Origin: Diphasiastrum complanatum
Taxonomy: Eukaryota; Streptophyta; Lycopodiopsida; Lycopodiales; Lycopodiaceae
Direction: 5' to 3'
NCBI GenBank assembly: GCA_029204225.1
Contig: CM055102.1
Location: forward strand, 19,330,688 to 19,394,687
DNA: 64,000 nt
Below are positions 61,558-64,000 of the stretch, in pieces. Below the pieces are notes generated by a model. It ran no database searches. It had not been told where the DNA came from and saw only the letters and a program-made list of their open reading frames with translations. Within the stretch, counting starts at the first letter, position 1. Every line of letters starts with the position of its first letter. A program made the translations under genes and the position numbers.

Positions 61558-63713
61558 GGTGTTGATCAATGGAAAGCCGCAAGGGACACGAAATTTGATT
61601 CTCTAATTGAGAATCAAACATGGACTATAATAGAGCTGCCAAAGGATCAAAATTTGATTCCATGCAAATGGATATTCAAAGCGAACTATGATGCTAAAGA
61701 AACACCAAATTGATACAAGGCTAGATTGGTCGCCAAAGGTTTCTTACAAATTCCAGATCTAGATTATTCAGAGACCCTGTTGTTAAACATACTTCAATTT
61801 GACTATTACTCTCCTATGCAGCTATAGCCGAGATTTCGAAGTCCACCAAGTGGATGTCCAAATAGCTTTTCTGAACAAGACTATCGAACATGAGATCTAC
61901 ATGTCGCAACTAGAGGGATACGAGCTCAAGGGTAAGGAGCATCTTGTTTTCAAAATCCATGACTTCCTTCATAATCATCACTTTATATGTAGATGATATG
62001 TAACTGTTTAGTAACAATCTGAATCTCTTGAAGGATACAAAAAGCATGCTAGCCCAGGAATACAAGGTGACTGATATGGGTCCACCCATTACTGTCTCAA
62101 AATTCAGATTTATCGCAATCAATCCAACAGACAGATCTACATCAGTCACAACGATATCTCACTTATGTGTTGAAAAAATATGGGATGACCAACTGCAAAT
62201 CAAGCTTCTTTCCACTCGACCCCGGTTTGAAACTATCAAAGGAAGAATGTCCTCAAACCGAGGCAGAAAAGGAGGAGATGAGATTGTGGGATAAGTACAA
62301 AATGGACCAAGAGTGGATCCTAATCTGATCCTCAAGAGGGATTGGATGTTAGATTTACTTGATCTATCAATCTACATAAGATTAAGATCAATCTAGATCA
62401 ATTCTAGACATAAAAACCTAACAAGAACAATCATTAATGAAGGTAGATGTAGTTGTTGGTTTCACACATGTGAAACCCTGTCAGAGTACGGACTCCAACC
62501 TGAAAATAAAGTACACTATGATAGAACCTCAAAACAATCAAAACAAATGTAGGCAAATAGAGAGAATTACACAAAATTGCTTCCAAAATCAAGATTGATG
62601 TTTCATATTGATTGTAGCCAAATATGCCTCTATATATACACTTTTTGGAGCTCGAGGTACTGATCATGCATCATATCTCACATGTGTGAGGATGCTTTGT
62701 CATCATCATGCAATTTTGACACTTGGATCAAACTTTCTATTTTGGGCATTTTTGGTCCAATTTCCTACTATATGGAGATCTTCATAGAAATCTTCTAGAA
62801 GCAAAAACTCGTCTACTTCAGCTTTTTCCACACATGTGAGTTGTCCTCTACACATGGATGAGACACCTATCCAAAGTATCTGGCTCATGCAATCAATAGA
62901 TTGATGTCTTGTGTCATATATCTAGAAAACTAGTTTTTGGCCTTTTAGCCACTAGAACTTGAATTAACTCATATGTACAACATATATGATTATGGTAAAT
63001 GTATAGTGCACTACTTTCACACGTGGGAACAGGCTCCACACATGTGTGTTTATCCTACATACAAGATTTTGGCCTCTACCAAGCATGATTTTTGCATTTT
63101 CACAGAAATAGTATCTATTTCATTCCATTATCGGCTCACTGATGTATGGAATGCTCTGCACCCGACCCGATCTTGCATACTCAGAGAGTTCACTTATCCA
63201 GTTCCTATTGAATCCAAGGCCAAATCCATACCAATCCATTGGAAAACACTCATGAAGGTCATGAAATATGTCCAAGCAACAAAACATTTGTGCATATGTT
63301 ATGGAGTCAACCAATCTGCCAACATTCTTGAAGATTATACAGATGCAGATTGGGCAGGAGATATCAACACCAGAAAATCAACTTCTGAACTTGTATTCTT
63401 ATTCAATCAAGGGCCAATCTTATGAAACAACCGAAAACAAACCTCAATAGCATTATCATCAATTGAATTAGAATACATAGCTGCCACAAATGCTGCCAAG
63501 GAGGCAATTTGGCTGAGAAATCTAATAGTAGATATCGACCTTGCTTAGTTACAACCAACAACCATATCTTGTAATAATCAAAGCACAATCGCACTATCTC
63601 TAAATTCAATATTTTACTCTTGAAGTAAGCATATTGAAGTCAGATATCACTACCTCAGGAAAAAGGTGCAAGGCAAGGAAATATCATTAGTCTACTATAG
63701 GACAGATTCTATA
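61558..63713 (+). mobile_element. Copia G: reverse transcriptase and RNase H, split by a solo LTR
   Basis: Plus-strand blocks: DQWKAARDTKFDSLIENQTW and CKWIFKANYDAKE (61558 on), VHQVDVQIAFLNKTIEHEIY, a shortened palm leading to LYVDD (about 61988) with the following stop, KDTKSMLAQEYKVTDMG, and GLKLSKEECPQTEAEKEEM up to 62284. After the solo LTR, coding resumes with SIIGSLMYGMLCTRPDLAYS (63116), YTDADWAGDINTRKST, SSIELEYIAATNAAKEAIWL and the RNase H tail SKHIEVRYHYLRKKVQGKE, ending near 63713. A palm segment before YVDD is deleted. Confidence 0.92.
62285..63104. repeat. Solo LTR (820 bp) in copia G, rich in CACATGTG
   Basis: It starts TGTGGGATAAG and ends GCATTTTCACA, with GAGAT (62280-62284) and GAAAT (63105-63109) outside, a 5-bp duplication with one mismatch. 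Removing it restores alignment of the flanking copia blocks with those of copia F. It contains CACATGTG palindromes near 62465, 62688, 62831 and 63040, and a CACACGTGGG near 63020. Confidence 0.85.
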
Positions 63714-64000
63714 ATAAGTACTGGGGGGGGTCCAAAAATGTCCGATTAAGTTGGTTTATTTCTTTGAATGTATTTGTTGATTCTTCACATATGTGTAGCT
63801 CCAAGGAGTCCTTCACATCTATTATGCCTTATGGAGGAGCTAAGAAAACTATCTATATAGCAAATGACCAAGAATGCAATATTGAAGGCATAGGGAGTAC
63901 CCTTGAAGACCTCATCTTCCAAAATTTCCACCCAATTAACACTCTTGCATACATCATAGAAAAGAGTACTTTGAACTTTTTTTAAGGCAATATAAAAAAA
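63714..64000 (+). mobile_element. Copia protease fragment at the right edge
   Basis: After a G-run at 63723-63730, the plus frame from 63764 reads FVDSSHMCSSKESF and KKTIYIANDQECNIEGIGS, a copia protease region in which the DSGAS active site has lost three residues. It belongs to a different copia from copia G, since protease should precede reverse transcriptase; the element continues off the window. Confidence 0.75.

Overview
The window is nuclear DNA from a land plant with a large, retrotransposon-rich genome. It holds one intact, intron-split host gene embedded in layers of Ty1/copia and Ty3/gypsy (chromovirus) LTR retrotransposons, LINE fragments, a small hAT-like element and a Helitron-type remnant. 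Introns of up to 9 kb and many long (GA/CT)n tracts suggest a fern, other seed-free vascular plant or gymnosperm, but the sequence alone does not settle the taxon. There is no bacterial, organellar, CRISPR or rRNA/tRNA signal.

1-8050: a minus-strand copia element (copia A, 756 to about 6420) carries three insertions: the 5' LTR of another copia at its left end, and two solo LTRs (1625-2794 and 3200-4015), each flanked by a 5-bp target duplication. Its protease region is also tandemly duplicated. A decayed plus-strand copia (copia B) follows at 6649-8050.

9752-31078: a complete gene for a mitochondrial class-III aminotransferase of the alanine:glyoxylate aminotransferase 2 family. It has 9 exons, 490 codons, and GT-AG introns whose phases all agree. 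Intron 1 holds a young deleted chromovirus with about 98-99% identical LTRs and a perfect GATCA duplication. Intron 2 holds a copia remnant, an 818-bp hAT-like element with an 8-bp duplication, and two LINE fragments, one of them interrupted by a 657-bp retroelement with inverted U5 ends. Intron 8 begins with (TC)n, ends with (GA)n, and contains a cluster of perfect hairpins.

31079-49300: intergenic, element-dominated DNA. It contains a 1.1-kb LTR with a long (TC)n; a rearranged copia whose RNase H is followed by integrase; a 3.9-kb LTR element with a tRNA-Asp-like primer site and uncharacterised ORFs but no recognisable pol; a copia remnant; and a nearly full-length Ty3 chromovirus (minus strand) whose two LTRs do not match.

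49300-64000: a 1.1-1.5 kb repeat in inverted orientation at 49640-51110 and 58650-59745; an endonuclease domain resembling the C-terminus of Helentron/PIF1-type Helitron proteins (51265-51898) followed by a terminal-type hairpin; several copia remnants on both strands; a 554-bp LTR joined to an unrecognised coding fragment; and a copia split by a solo LTR rich in CACATGTG palindromes.

Only the aminotransferase looks like a working host gene. The rest records repeated nesting of mobile elements. The most novel candidates are the pol-less tRNA-Asp element, the Helentron-like endonuclease remnant, and the retroelement integrated through two U5 ends.
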